Source: Streptomyces sp. 1-11 (GTDB lineage Bacteria > Actinomycetota > Actinomycetes > Streptomycetales > Streptomycetaceae). Taken from it: 64,000 nt of DNA. Position numbers and translations under genes: made by a program. Each line of letters opens with the position of its first letter. Position 1 is the stretch's first letter. The notes under the pieces are model-generated. The model was not told the origin of the DNA. It worked only from the letters and a program-made list of their open reading frames with translations, and searched no databases. The stretch is from positions 116,641 through 180,640 of the forward strand of contig NZ_BJTV01000016.1 of the NCBI RefSeq assembly GCF_007176755.1, written 5' to 3'. Shown one piece after another: positions 1 to 9,946 of this stretch.

Positions 1-9
1 AGTCTGTCC

Positions 10-1606
<1,597 letters not shown>

Positions 1607-1608
<2 letters not shown>

Positions 1609-1904
1609 TCGAAAGTCTGATCCACGGCGTATGGATCATTCGGCCGAGCCGTGATCCATCATCTGTGTGAGATCTCCTCGTACCGACGTGTGTCGTACAC
1701 CGATTTCGCGGCCGATCCCCCCGGTACCAAGGGATCGGCCGCCTCGCGTCCCTGACCTGGCAGTTCGCGGAACCACCCGTTCGGCCGTGTGTCCCCAAGG
1801 TCATGGAATCCGGGATTCCGTATGTGGGGATGCGCTCCTGTCGTCACGGCGATGTCTCACGGACCTTGCCGAATGGGTGGCCATCCCGCCCCGGAGGGGT
1901 GATC
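1607..1904. promoter_or_regulatory. GATC-dense intergenic region upstream of the Gbn-like gene
   Basis: The 335-bp gap before the Gbn-like gene has no convincing ORF. It contains GATC at 1607, 1619, 1634, 1653, 1671, 1714, 1733 and 1901, seven of them within 130 bp. Two form a perfect inverted repeat, TGATCCA-N7-TGGATCA (1618-1638), and another TGATCCA half-site follows at 1652. Because the next gene resembles the GATC-binding nucleoid protein Gbn, this may be an autoregulatory binding cluster. That link is inference. Confidence 0.45.
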
Positions 1905-1943
1905 ATGAGGAGACCAGAGCGCACTTCCCATGAGGAGGCACGG

Positions 1944-2165
1944 GTGGCCGAGACTCTGAAGAAGGGCAGCCGGGTGACCGGCGCCGCGCGCGACAAGCTC
2001 GCGGCAGACCTGAAGAAGAAGTACGACTCCGGTGCGAGCATCCGGGCGCTGGCCGAGGAGACCGGCCGCTCGTATGGCTTCGTGCACCGGATGCTCAGCG
2101 AGTCGGGCGTCACGCTCCGTGGGCGTGGCGGAGCGACCCGGGGCAAGAAGGCCGCAACGTCCTGA
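1944..2165 (+). CDS. gbn: Gbn-like GATC-binding nucleoid-associated protein
   Basis: 73 residues from GTG 1944, chosen because GAGGAGG (1932-1938) sits at ideal spacing; longer in-frame starts upstream lack a ribosome site. The chain is basic with a single helix-turn-helix: ...YDSGASIRALAEETGRSYG followed by FVHRMLSESGVTLRGRGG. Length and sequence match my recollection of SCO1839 (Gbn), a small Streptomyces nucleoid protein that binds GATC-containing DNA and influences development and antibiotic production. It stands alone between the ABC-F gene and an enoyl-CoA hydratase gene, preceded by a GATC-rich region. The protein family is confident; DNA specificity here is transferred from the homologue. 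Confidence 0.85.
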   Translation: MAETLKKGSRVTGAARDKLAADLKKKYDSGASIRALAEETGRSYGFVHRMLSESGVTLRGRGGATRGKKAATS

Positions 2166-2292
2166 CTCCGGGCGGCCATCGGCTTCGATGGTGGCCACCC
2201 GGCCAGCAGTCTGAACGGCCGGGTGGTTACTGTGCAGTCACTTAGCATGCCGTACGGCAATGTGTGATGACCGCACCCATCGGAGGCGCCCC

Positions 2293-3096
2293 ATGGCTTC
2301 GCCCGACCAGGACCTCGCTCCTGTACTCGACAAGGACGGCGTACGGCTCACCGTCGACGACGCGCTCGCCACGGTGACGCTGGCCAACCCGGCCAAGCGC
2401 AACGCGCAGAGCCCCGCCATGTGGCGGGCGCTCACCGAGGCCGGCCGGCTGCTGCCGGGCTCCGTCCGCGTCGTGGTGCTGCGGGGCGAGGGCCAGTCCT
2501 TCTCCGCCGGGCTGGACCGCATGATGTTCACCCCGGACGGTATCCCGGGCGAGCCGACCTTCATCGAACTCGCGCGTCGTGACGACGCCGGGCTCGACGC
2601 GACCATCGCCGAATACCAGGAGGCGTTCACCTGGTGGCGGCGCAACGACATCGTGTCCGTCGCCGCCGTACAGGGGCATGCGATCGGTGCCGGGTTCCAG
2701 CTCGCGCTCGCCTGCGATCTGCGGGTCGTCGCGGACGACGTGCAGTTCGCCATGCGCGAGACCTCGCTCGGCCTCGTTCCCGACCTGACCGGCACGCATC
2801 CGCTGGTCGGGCTGGTCGGGTACGCCCGCGCGCTGGAGATCTGCGCGACGGGCAGGTTCGTCGGAGCCGACGAGGCGGTGGCCTCCGGGCTGGCCAACCT
2901 CGCGGTGCCCGCGGCCGAACTCGACGGCGCGGCCCGGGACCTGGCCGCGGCGTTGCTGGCCGCTCCGCGCGACGCGGTCGTGGAGACCAAGGCGCTGCTG
3001 CGGGGCGCCCCGGAACGGGACTACGACACCCAGCGGGCCGCCGAACGGGCCGCCCAGGCCCGGCGACTGCGGGACCTGGCCGGCATCGGAGAGTAA
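2293..3096 (+). CDS. enoyl-CoA hydratase/isomerase family protein
   Basis: 267 residues. ATG 2293 is preferred over an in-frame ATG at 2260 because GGAGG (2282-2286) precedes it. Crotonase-fold hallmarks: oxyanion-hole segment GEGQSFSAGLDRM in the first half, then VAAVQGHAIGAGFQLALACDLRVVADDVQF and ETSLGLVPDLTGTHPL. The usual catalytic Glu positions are only partly conserved by eye, so hydratase, isomerase or another crotonase-type reaction on an acyl-CoA remains possible. Cytosolic, no signal peptide. Monocistronic: the neighbour upstream is the Gbn-like gene and the downstream gene is on the opposite strand. Confidence 0.88.
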   Translation: MASPDQDLAPVLDKDGVRLTVDDALATVTLANPAKRNAQSPAMWRALTEAGRLLPGSVRVVVLRGEGQSFSAGLDRMMFTPDGIPGEPTFIELARRDDAGLDATIAEYQEAFTWWRRNDIVSVAAVQGHAIGAGFQLALACDLRVVADDVQFAMRETSLGLVPDLTGTHPLVGLVGYARALEICATGRFVGADEAVASGLANLAVPAAELDGAARDLAAALLAAPRDAVVETKALLRGAPERDYDTQRAAERAAQARRLRDLAGIGE

Positions 3097-3129
3097 GCCC
3101 GCGGCACGCGGCGCGATGCGTGCCGTCGG

Positions 3130-3309
3130 TCATGCCACGCCGGTGATCAGGACGGCCGCCGCCGGGTGGTCGCCCAGGGCGTCCGGCACCGCTTCACGGT
3201 CCCGCCGGGCCGTCTCTCGTCAAGCCACGCCGGTGATCAGGACGGCTACCGTCGGGTGGTCGTCCAGGGCGTCCCGCACCGCCTCGCGGACCCGTCGGGA
3301 CACGTCCAG
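3130..3309. repeat. 90-bp imperfect tandem duplication of a gene 3' end
   Basis: Bases 3130-3219 and 3220-3309 are two adjacent 90-bp copies, roughly 80% identical by eye, and 90 is exactly 30 codons. The right copy encodes the last 29 residues of the minus-strand Asp23-like gene plus its stop. The left copy continues in the same frame beyond that stop, encodes a similar tail (...DALGDHPAAAVLITGVA) and ends in its own TGA at 3130-3132. The first stop therefore hides the second tail. Confidence 0.85.
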
Positions 3310-3945
3310 AGCCCGGTGGGTGCCGTCCGTCGCCAGTTCCACGCGGACGTGCCGGTGCGGCAGCGCGGCGGCCCCGGCGCGCCGCTCGATGTGGACGGCC
3401 CGGCCGAGACCGCCGAGCGACCCGGTCAGCCGGGTGACCCCGGGGACGGACAGCGCCGCCGCCGCCGCGCGGGCCTCGTCGCCGGCCGCGGGCTCCCGGG
3501 CGGCCGGCGGCCGCGGGGCGTCCACCGGCGGGCCCGGCTCGTCCGCCGCCTCCAGCAGTTCCGTCACCCGCAGGTCCACCTCCGTCACCGCCAGGCCCAG
3601 GACGTCCGTCGCCGCCGTCAACAGGGCCAGCCGCAGGCGGGACGCCGTCGCCGGCAGCGGCTCGGCGGCCGGGGCCGCGAAGTCCGCCGCGATCCGCAGG
3701 CCGCCCGCGGGCAGCGCGCCCGGCGGCCGCGGTACGACGGGGTCGTGGACGTCGTCCGGATCGGCGAGCGTGATCCGCGCCGTGCCGAGGCGCACGCCCG
3801 GCACCCCGCCCGCGGCACGCCCCAGCACCGCCTCGACCGCCCGCTGGACGATCCACGCGCCGTCGCGCGGGCCGCCGAGCGGCAGCAGTCTGCCCAGGCC
3901 CGGCCGCTGCCCCGCCACCCGTGTCCACCGGTCTTCTGCCGTCAT
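3220..3945 (-). CDS. hypothetical protein with Asp23-like halves
   Basis: 241 residues from ATG 3943-3945 on the minus strand, with a GAGGA ribosome site just upstream; a longer start at 3984 would overlap the divergent promoter. The C-terminal part (RHVRVELATDG..ALDVSRRVREAVRDALDDHP) resembles the beta-alpha pattern of Asp23/Gls24 domains encoded by the divergent operon (VEYGVSISDVARSVRENVVDAVE). An earlier segment (LRIAADFAAP..RLRLALLTAATDVLGLAVTEVDLRV) looks like a second, decayed copy. I infer tandem degenerate Asp23-like domains; no family name is certain. Its 3' end is tandemly duplicated (see repeat). Confidence 0.6.
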   Translation of the reverse strand: MTAEDRWTRVAGQRPGLGRLLPLGGPRDGAWIVQRAVEAVLGRAAGGVPGVRLGTARITLADPDDVHDPVVPRPPGALPAGGLRIAADFAAPAAEPLPATASRLRLALLTAATDVLGLAVTEVDLRVTELLEAADEPGPPVDAPRPPAAREPAAGDEARAAAAALSVPGVTRLTGSLGGLGRAVHIERRAGAAALPHRHVRVELATDGTHRALDVSRRVREAVRDALDDHPTVAVLITGVA

Positions 3946-4032
3946 TCCTCCAGCCTGCCGCATCCACGGCGCGCAATCGCGCAACCTTGCTTACGGTGGT
4001 CGGAGAACGACGACCGAAAGGGACGTGCGGCG

Positions 4033-4506
4033 ATGACCGAGATGACGACGACCCCAGACGGTGACAACGAGCCACAGCTGACGACCCGCAAGCCCACCCG
4101 GCGCGGTGGCGGAGACCCGGCGACCCGCGGGCGTACCACCATTTCCGACGGTGTCGTGGAGAAGATCGCCGGGATGGCCGCCCGCGACGTGCTCGGCGTG
4201 TACGCCCTGGGCAGCGGACTGGCCCGGACCTTCGGCGCGGTGCGCGACCGGGTGCCGGGCGGCTCGAAGTCCGTGACCCGGGGAGTGAAGGCGGAGGTCG
4301 GCGAGGTGCAGGCCGCGCTCGACCTGGAGATCGTCGTGGAGTACGGCGTGTCCATCTCCGACGTCGCCCGCTCGGTGCGGGAGAACGTGGTCGACGCCGT
4401 CGAGCGGATGGCGGGACTCGAGGTCGTCGAGGTCAACATCGCGGTGAGCGACGTCAAGCTGCCCGAGGAAGAGGAGGAGGAGCCCGAGCCGCCCCGCATC
4501 CAGTGA
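4033..4506 (+). CDS. Asp23/Gls24 family envelope stress protein (first copy)
   Basis: 157 residues. The N-terminal 35 residues are polar and probably disordered. The Asp23 domain follows (ISDGVVEKIAGMAARDVLGVYALG ... VEYGVSISDVARSVRENVVDAVERM...VNIAVSDV), then an acidic EEEEEEPEPP tail. Asp23 family proteins sit at the membrane bound to the AmaP anchor and are linked to cell-envelope or alkaline stress. First gene of a compact five-gene operon, all ending or overlapping within a few bases from the second gene on. The divergent gene 3220-3945 seems to carry related domains. Confidence 0.9.
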   Translation: MTEMTTTPDGDNEPQLTTRKPTRRGGGDPATRGRTTISDGVVEKIAGMAARDVLGVYALGSGLARTFGAVRDRVPGGSKSVTRGVKAEVGEVQAALDLEIVVEYGVSISDVARSVRENVVDAVERMAGLEVVEVNIAVSDVKLPEEEEEEPEPPRIQ

Positions 4507-4569
4507 CGCCCCGGCCGCCCGGGGCCGCGCCCCCGGGACCGCCCCGCCGACGGACTGAAGGAGTGCTGC

Positions 4570-4764
4570 ATGAGCATGGCCATGGTCGGCATGATCGCCG
4601 GAATGGCGCTGGGATTCGCCGGGTACTTCGGCGGCTTCGGGGCCTTCCTGCTGGTGGCGGCGCTGGGCGCCGTCGGGTTCGTCGCCGGCCGGTACCTGGA
4701 GGGCGACCTGGAGCCCGGAGACCTCTTCCGGGGCCGGGGCGTCCGGCGCGAGCGGCGGAGATGA
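4570..4764 (+). CDS. small DUF2273-like membrane protein
   Basis: 64 residues with a GAAGGAG ribosome site 6 bases before the ATG. Residues 3-42 form two closely spaced glycine-rich hydrophobic helices (MVGMIAGMALGFAGYFGG / FGAFLLVAALGAVGFVAGRYL), followed by a charged Arg-rich tail. This matches the small DUF2273-type membrane proteins found next to Asp23 genes, where they are thought to help tether Asp23 to the membrane. Its stop codon overlaps the next start (ATGA at 4761-4764), so the products are probably made in a fixed ratio. Confidence 0.8.
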   Translation: MSMAMVGMIAGMALGFAGYFGGFGAFLLVAALGAVGFVAGRYLEGDLEPGDLFRGRGVRRERRR

Positions 4765-5180
4765 CCGCCGTGAGCACCGGGACCGGCACGGCGCGCCCGC
4801 CGCTGACCCCCGTGCCGCCCGGTGAACGCGGCGCCTTGCGGATCGCGGACCGGGTCGTGGCGAAGATCGCCTCGCGGGCCGCCCGCGAGGCGCTCGGCCC
4901 GCTGCCCGCGGACGCCGCCGCCCCGCACGCCGCGGTGGCCGTCCACTCCCACCCCCGGGCCGGCTCCGGGGTGGGAAGCCCCGTCGGCACGGCCCGCGTG
5001 CGCGTGCAGGTCGAACTCGCCCACCCCGCCGACATCGGCTCCCGCTGCGCCGCCGTGCGCAGGCGGGTCACCGAGCGGGTGGGCGAACTGGCGTGCATGG
5101 AGGTGCTGGAGGTCGCCGTACGGGTCGAGCGGCTGCATCTGGCGCCGCGGCCCGGCACCCTCCACGGGAGGGCGCGATGA
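4761..5180 (+). CDS. Asp23/Gls24 family protein (second copy)
   Basis: 139 residues from ATG 4761, translationally coupled to the previous gene. Asp23-type core: LRIADRVVAKIASRAAREALG ... VRVQVELAHPADIGSRCAAVRRRVTERVGELACMEVLEVAVRVERL. It is shorter and more divergent than the first Asp23 protein of the operon and lacks the acidic tail. Presumably it forms a membrane-anchored stress complex with the other operon products; the two copies may heteromerise (inference). Confidence 0.85.
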   Translation: MTAVSTGTGTARPPLTPVPPGERGALRIADRVVAKIASRAAREALGPLPADAAAPHAAVAVHSHPRAGSGVGSPVGTARVRVQVELAHPADIGSRCAAVRRRVTERVGELACMEVLEVAVRVERLHLAPRPGTLHGRAR

Positions 5181-5812
5181 GCGAGCCCCACCCGTCCGAG
5201 GACACCGGGCGAGCGCCCGTGCCCTACCCCGACGAGGCCGCCGGCGGACCAGCGCCCCTGCTCGACCGGGGCAGCGGCCGCTTCTGGTCGCCGCGCCGGG
5301 TCCCCGCGTGCGTCGTCGCCCTGCTCCTGCTGGCCGGCGCGGGCGTCCTGCTGTACGACGTGGTCGCCGTACGCGTCCACCGCCCCGCGATGCACTGGCG
5401 CCGCGTACTGGCCCGGCAGCTCGCCGAGCGCCCCCTGGACGACGTGTGGGTGCTGACCGGCGCGGGCGTCGCCGCCGCCCTCGGCCTGTGGCTGGTCGTG
5501 CTCGCCCTGACCCCCGGCCTGCGCGCCCTGCTGCCGATGCGGCGTCCGCACGCCGACGTCCGCGCCGGCCTGCGCCGCGACGCGGCCGCCCTGGTGCTGC
5601 GCGACCGCGCCCTCACGGTCTCCGGCGTACGCGAGGCGCGGGTGCGGATGCGGCGCCGCCGGGCCCGCGTCCGGGCGCTCGCCCACTTCCGCGAACTGGA
5701 CGACGTGCGGGCCGACCTTGACACCGTGCTCGGCGACGCGGTCGGCGGGCTCGGCCTCAGCCGGCCGCCGGCGCTGTCGGTCTCCGTCCGGCGGCCCGGA
5801 CGGAAGGGGTGA
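5177..5812 (+). CDS. DUF6286 family membrane protein
   Basis: 211 residues, ATGA overlap with the upstream gene. A cytosolic proline-rich N-terminus is followed by a transmembrane helix at about residues 43-62 (VPACVVALLLLAGAGVLLYDVVAV), a second at about 96-118 (GAGVAAALGLWLVVLALTPGL), and a basic C-terminal domain with an Asp23/AmaP-like helix-strand pattern (AAALVLRDRALTVSGVREARVRM). Streptomyces Asp23 operons usually contain such a DUF6286 protein; its function is unknown. Topology suggests a second membrane anchor for the Asp23 proteins. Confidence 0.75.
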   Translation: MSEPHPSEDTGRAPVPYPDEAAGGPAPLLDRGSGRFWSPRRVPACVVALLLLAGAGVLLYDVVAVRVHRPAMHWRRVLARQLAERPLDDVWVLTGAGVAAALGLWLVVLALTPGLRALLPMRRPHADVRAGLRRDAAALVLRDRALTVSGVREARVRMRRRRARVRALAHFRELDDVRADLDTVLGDAVGGLGLSRPPALSVSVRRPGRKG

Positions 5813-6399
5813 CGACGGTGCGCACCGGACGCGTGAACCGCGTACTGCTCTTCCTCCTGGGGCTCCTGCTGCTCGCCGGGGGCGGCTCGGTGCTCGCCGT
5901 GGGCCTCGGCGTCCGGACGCCGCGCCGCTGGCTGCACGCCGGCCCGCACGACGTCCTGCTCAGCGCCGCCGAGCGCACCCGGTGGCGGGACGCCGGCTGG
6001 TGGTGGCCGGCGGTCATCGGGGGCCTGGCCGTCCTCGTCCTGCTCGCCCTGTGGTGGCTCGCCGCGAACCTGCGCCGGCGCCGCCCGGCCGAGGTCCTGG
6101 TCGACACCGGGGACGGCGAGGGCGCCCTGCTGCGCGGACCGGCCCTGGCGTCGGCGGTCACCGAGGACGCGGGCCGGCAGCCGGGCGTCGCCCACGCCGA
6201 GGCCGTGCTGACCGGCCGCCGCACCAGGCCCGCGGTCAGGGCCGGGCTGCGTCTGGAGCCGGCCGCCGACCCGGCCGGGGCGCTGAGCGAGTTCACCGCC
6301 GGGCCCCTGACCCGCGCGCGCGAGTCGGCGGGCCTGGCCTCGCTCCCGGCGGAGGTGCGGCTGCGGGCGGTCAGGCACCGCGCGGAACGGGTCTCCTGA
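5809..6399 (+). CDS. amaP: AmaP-like alkaline shock membrane anchor
   Basis: 196 residues from GTG 5809, overlapping the preceding stop (GTGA). Two transmembrane segments, about residues 11-32 (VLLFLLGLLLLAGGGSVLAVGLG) and 62-84 (WWWPAVIGGLAVLVLLALWWLAA), are followed by a soluble domain of about 110 residues. This is the layout of AmaP, which anchors Asp23 at the membrane in Firmicutes. Last gene of the operon; the gene symbol is transferred by family resemblance. The next gene is convergent on the minus strand. Confidence 0.75.
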   Translation: MTTVRTGRVNRVLLFLLGLLLLAGGGSVLAVGLGVRTPRRWLHAGPHDVLLSAAERTRWRDAGWWWPAVIGGLAVLVLLALWWLAANLRRRRPAEVLVDTGDGEGALLRGPALASAVTEDAGRQPGVAHAEAVLTGRRTRPAVRAGLRLEPAADPAGALSEFTAGPLTRARESAGLASLPAEVRLRAVRHRAERVS

Positions 6400-6453
6400 C
6401 CGCCGTCTCGCGCGGCCCCGGACGAGATGCCCGGCCGCCCGCTCGCGCGGACC

Positions 6454-7209
6454 TCAGAAGCCGTGCCGCATGCCGCCGTCCACCGGCACCATGATCCCGG
6501 TGAGGTAGGAGGCCGCCGGGGACAGCAGGAACGCCGCGACCCTGCCGAACTCCTCCGGCGCCCCGTACCGGCGCAGCGGGATCCGGGACTCGCTCGCCGC
6601 CCGGGTCGCCTCCGGATCGGCCGACAGCGAGTCCAGCTCGCGCACCCGGTCCGTGTCGATGCGGCCCGGCAGCAGGCCCACGACCCGGACGCCCCGCGGC
6701 CCCAGCTCGTCGGCGACCGACTTCGCGAACCCGGCGAGCCCCGGCCGAAGCCCGTTGGAGATGGTCAGCCCCGGGATGGGCTCGTACACCGAGCCGGACA
6801 GCACGAAGCCGATGACACCGCCCGGCTCCAGCTCGGCCCCCGCCGTGCGGGCGAACCGCACCGCGCCGAGGAACACCGACTCGAAGGCGTCCCGCCACTG
6901 CTCGTCGGTGTTGTCGGAGACGAACCCCGGCGCCGGGCCGCCGACGCTGACCAGCACGCCGTGGAAGCCGCCGAAGTGCTCCCGGGCGGCCGCGATCAGC
7001 CGCTCGGCCGCCTCCGGGTCGGCGTTGCCGACGGCCACGCCCACCGCGTTCGGGCCCAGTTCGGCCGCCGCGTCGGCGACCCGCTTCTCGTCGCGGCCGG
7101 TGACGACCACCTTCGCCCCGTCGGCGATCAGCTCCCGCGCGGCGGCGTTGCCCAGCCCCCGCGTCGCGCCGGTGACGACGTACACCCGGTCCTTCAGTCC
7201 AAGATCCAT
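6454..7209 (-). CDS. SDR family oxidoreductase
   Basis: 251 residues. Classical short-chain dehydrogenase: cofactor motif TGATRGLGNA near residue 14, VLVSVGGPAPG in place of the usual NNAG motif, and a C-terminal ...LTGIMVPVDGGM signature. The expected YxxxK catalytic pair is not obvious: the segment after the serine (VLSGSVYEPIPGLTISNGLRPG) carries a Tyr, but Asn sits where Lys is expected. This may therefore be a catalytically altered SDR of the type with an SxxxN arrangement. NAD(P)-dependent, cytosolic; substrate unknown. The GH15 gene on the same strand ends 5 bases upstream, suggesting co-transcription. Confidence 0.85.
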   Translation of the reverse strand: MDLGLKDRVYVVTGATRGLGNAAARELIADGAKVVVTGRDEKRVADAAAELGPNAVGVAVGNADPEAAERLIAAAREHFGGFHGVLVSVGGPAPGFVSDNTDEQWRDAFESVFLGAVRFARTAGAELEPGGVIGFVLSGSVYEPIPGLTISNGLRPGLAGFAKSVADELGPRGVRVVGLLPGRIDTDRVRELDSLSADPEATRAASESRIPLRRYGAPEEFGRVAAFLLSPAASYLTGIMVPVDGGMRHGF

Positions 7210-7214
7210 GACAT

Positions 7215-8999
7215 CTATCCTGCCCCCTCGCCGCCGAACAGGGCGAGGGCGGTGTTCACCAGCGCGATGTGGCTGAACGCCTGTGGGAAGTTGCCGAGCT
7301 GGCGGCCCAGCTCGTGGTCGTACTCCTCCGCGAGCAGCCCCACGTCGTTGACGAGGCCGACCAGCCGCTCGAACAGCTCCCGGGCCTCCGCCGTGCGGCC
7401 CGTCATGTGCAGGGCCTGCGCGAGCCAGAAGGAGCAGGCGAGGAAGGCGCCCTCACCGCCCGGCATGCCGTCGACGCCGACCGCGTCGGTGTCGTAACGG
7501 CGCACCAGCCCGCCGTGGTCCAGGTCCTCCCGGATCGCGTCTACCGTGCCGATCACCCGCGGGTCGTCGGGCGGCAGGAAGCCGTAGTAGGGGATCAGCA
7601 GCAGCGCGGCGTCCAGTTCGCGCGAGCCGTAGTACTGCGTGAAGGTGTTCCGCTCGGGGTCGTACCCCTTCTCGCACACCTCGCGGTGCACCTCGTCGCG
7701 CATCGCCCGCCAGCCGTCGATGTCGCCGGGCAGCTCCGGGTACCGCTCCAGGGTCCGTACGGCCCGGTCGGCGGCGACCCACACCATCACCTTGGAGTGC
7801 ACGAAATGCCGCCGGCCGCCGCGCACCTCCCACAGGCCCTCGTCGGGCTGCCGCCAGGCCGATCGCAGGAACGTCATCAGCTCGCACTGCAGCGACCACA
7901 TGTGCGGCTTGGCGGACAGGCCGGAGGCGCGGGCCAGGAACAGCGAGTCCATGACCTCGCCGTACACGTCGAGCTGGAGCTGGTCGACAGCCCCGTTGCC
8001 GACCCGCACCGGCGCCGAGTCGGCGAAACCGGGCAGCCAGGGCAGCTCCCACTCCGGCAGCCGCCGTTCGCCCGCCACGCCGTACATGATCTGCAGGTCT
8101 GCCGGATCGCCGGCCACCGCCCGCAGCAGCCAGTCGCGCCAGGCCTCGGCCTCGCCGTGGTAGCCGGCGGCCAGCAGGGCGCCCAGCGTGAGGGTGGAGT
8201 CGCGCAGCCAGCAGAACCGGTAGTCCCAGTTGCGCACACCGCCCGGCTCCTCCGGGAGGGAGGTGGTGGCCGCGGCGACGATCCCGCCGGTCGGGGCGTA
8301 GGTGAGCGCCTTGAGGGTGATCAGGGACCGGACGACGGCGTCCCGGTGCGGCCCGGTGTAGCGGCAGCGGGCCGCCCAGCGCCGCCAGTCCCGCTCGCTG
8401 GCGCTCAGCGCCGCGTAGGGGTCGACCAGCGCGGGACGCGGCTCGTGCGAGGGATGCCAGGTCAGCACGAACGCGACCCGCTCGCCCTCGGCGAGGGTGA
8501 ACTCGGAGCGGGTGCAGAAGTCCTCGCCCCAGGTGCGCACATGGGGCTCGGCGCGCAGCCACACCGAGTCCGGCCCGGCGACCGCCACCCGGTGACCGTC
8601 GGAGCGGCGCATCCACGGGACGATCGAGCCGTAGTCGAAGCGCAGGCGCAGCTCGCTGCGGACGGTGACCCGCCCGCTGACGCCCTCCACGATGCGTACG
8701 ACGTCGGGCGCGCGGTCGCGCTGCGGCATCAGGTCGGTCACCCGCACGGTGCCCTCGGCGGTGTCCCACTCGGTGTCGAGGACCAGCGTGTCGGGCCGGT
8801 AGGCGCGGCGGGTGCAGGCGCCCGCGCCCTTCGGCGCGATCCGCCAGTGGCCGTTGTCCTCGTCGCCCAGGAGCCTCGCGAAGCAGGCGCCGGAGTCGAA
8901 GCGGGGCAGGCACAGCCAGTCGATCGAGCCGTCCCGGCCGACCAGGGCCGCGGTCTGCTCGTCCCCGATGACGGCGTAGTCCTCGATGCGCTCGTTCAC
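7215..8999 (-). CDS. glycoside hydrolase family 15 protein (glucoamylase/trehalase-like)
   Basis: 594 residues from GTG 8997-8999, chosen because the conserved family N-terminus (ERIEDYAVIGDEQTAALVGRDGSIDWLCLPRFDSG) begins there. An in-frame ATG at 9083 would add 28 unconserved residues and cannot be excluded. GH15 landmarks: NWDYRFCWLRDSTLTLGALL, GLWEVRGGRRHFVHSKVM and a late EYDHELGRQLGNFPQAFSHIAL. Actinobacterial members include trehalases and alpha-glucan hydrolases; no signal peptide is evident, so action on cytosolic trehalose or oligoglucosides is likely. Same strand as SURF1 (upstream) and SDR (downstream). Confidence 0.9.
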   Translation of the reverse strand: MNERIEDYAVIGDEQTAALVGRDGSIDWLCLPRFDSGACFARLLGDEDNGHWRIAPKGAGACTRRAYRPDTLVLDTEWDTAEGTVRVTDLMPQRDRAPDVVRIVEGVSGRVTVRSELRLRFDYGSIVPWMRRSDGHRVAVAGPDSVWLRAEPHVRTWGEDFCTRSEFTLAEGERVAFVLTWHPSHEPRPALVDPYAALSASERDWRRWAARCRYTGPHRDAVVRSLITLKALTYAPTGGIVAAATTSLPEEPGGVRNWDYRFCWLRDSTLTLGALLAAGYHGEAEAWRDWLLRAVAGDPADLQIMYGVAGERRLPEWELPWLPGFADSAPVRVGNGAVDQLQLDVYGEVMDSLFLARASGLSAKPHMWSLQCELMTFLRSAWRQPDEGLWEVRGGRRHFVHSKVMVWVAADRAVRTLERYPELPGDIDGWRAMRDEVHREVCEKGYDPERNTFTQYYGSRELDAALLLIPYYGFLPPDDPRVIGTVDAIREDLDHGGLVRRYDTDAVGVDGMPGGEGAFLACSFWLAQALHMTGRTAEARELFERLVGLVNDVGLLAEEYDHELGRQLGNFPQAFSHIALVNTALALFGGEGAG

Positions 9000-9099
9000 A
9001 GCATGCGGTTTCCCGGGGGCCCCGGGAGCCAACCAGGCGGTGCGCCGGGGGAGTGACCGGCGCGCCGGGGTCCGGGCGGTCATCCGCCGGCCGGGGCCG

Positions 9100-9912
9100 T
9101 CACACGGTGGCCGGTTCGCTCTCCTCGGAGGCCGTCTCGGCGGCCGCCTCCTCCCGGTCCCGGATCTCGCGCCGGACCAGGAACCACCAGCCCACCGGGA
9201 CGCCGGCCGCGAACAGCCACCACTGGATCATGTACGCGTAGTTCAGCGGGGCGTCCTCGCTGCCCGGGTCGGAGATCTGCTCCGGGCTGCCGCCCCGGGC
9301 CCCGGGCGCCGTCTGCTCGACGTAGCCGCCGAGCACCTTCGCGCCGAGCCGCCGCGCCTCCTCGGCGCTGTTGATCAGCATGATCTGCCGGTCCGGCAGG
9401 CCCTTGACGTTCTTGATGCCGCTCGCCGAGGTCGTCTCGTCGGCCTTCAGCCGCCCGGTGAGGGTCAGCCGGCCGGCGGGCGGCGCGGGCACCTGGGGGA
9501 AGTCGGTCTGCACGCCGTTCGCCGGGACCCAGCCCCGGTTGACCAGCAGCACCCGGCCGTCGGTGAGCACGAAGGGGGTCAGGACGTGGAAGCCGACCTC
9601 GCCGTCGGCGTTGGTCCGGCGCCGGACCACCACCTCACGGGCGGCGTCGAAGGTACCGGTCGCGGTGACCGTCCGGTACTTCTCGGTGCGGGTCACCGAG
9701 TGGCCGGGGGAGGTGAGCCGTTCCACCGGGACCGGCTCGGCGTGCAGCGCCCGCGAGACCAGGTCGTTGCGCGCGGTGCGCTCCTCGTACCGGTGCTTCT
9801 GCCAGAAGCCCAGCTTTATCATCGTCGGGATCAGTGCGATCGCGATGACGGTGAGGATCACCCACTGGCGGGTCAGCAGGAAGCGGTAGCGGTGCACCCC
9901 ACGACGGTACAT
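9100..9912 (-). CDS. SURF1 family cytochrome oxidase biogenesis protein
   Basis: 270 residues from ATG 9910-9912 (MYRRGVHRYRFLLTRQW). Upstream in-frame starts would run into the neighbouring gene and give an unconserved extension. Two transmembrane helices, near residues 16-36 (VILTVIAIALIPTMIKLGFWQ) and near 225-245 (YAYMIQWWLFAAGVPVGWWFLV), flank an extracytoplasmic domain with the family pattern LVNRGWVP and LNYAYMIQWW. SURF1 proteins assist heme a insertion or assembly of aa3-type cytochrome oxidase in the membrane. No clear ribosome site is visible, so the start is less certain than the family. Confidence 0.88.
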   Translation of the reverse strand: MYRRGVHRYRFLLTRQWVILTVIAIALIPTMIKLGFWQKHRYEERTARNDLVSRALHAEPVPVERLTSPGHSVTRTEKYRTVTATGTFDAAREVVVRRRTNADGEVGFHVLTPFVLTDGRVLLVNRGWVPANGVQTDFPQVPAPPAGRLTLTGRLKADETTSASGIKNVKGLPDRQIMLINSAEEARRLGAKVLGGYVEQTAPGARGGSPEQISDPGSEDAPLNYAYMIQWWLFAAGVPVGWWFLVRREIRDREEAAAETASEESEPATV

Positions 9913-9946
9913 CCGGGCCGTGGGGTGCATTCGGTCGGGTACCGGG

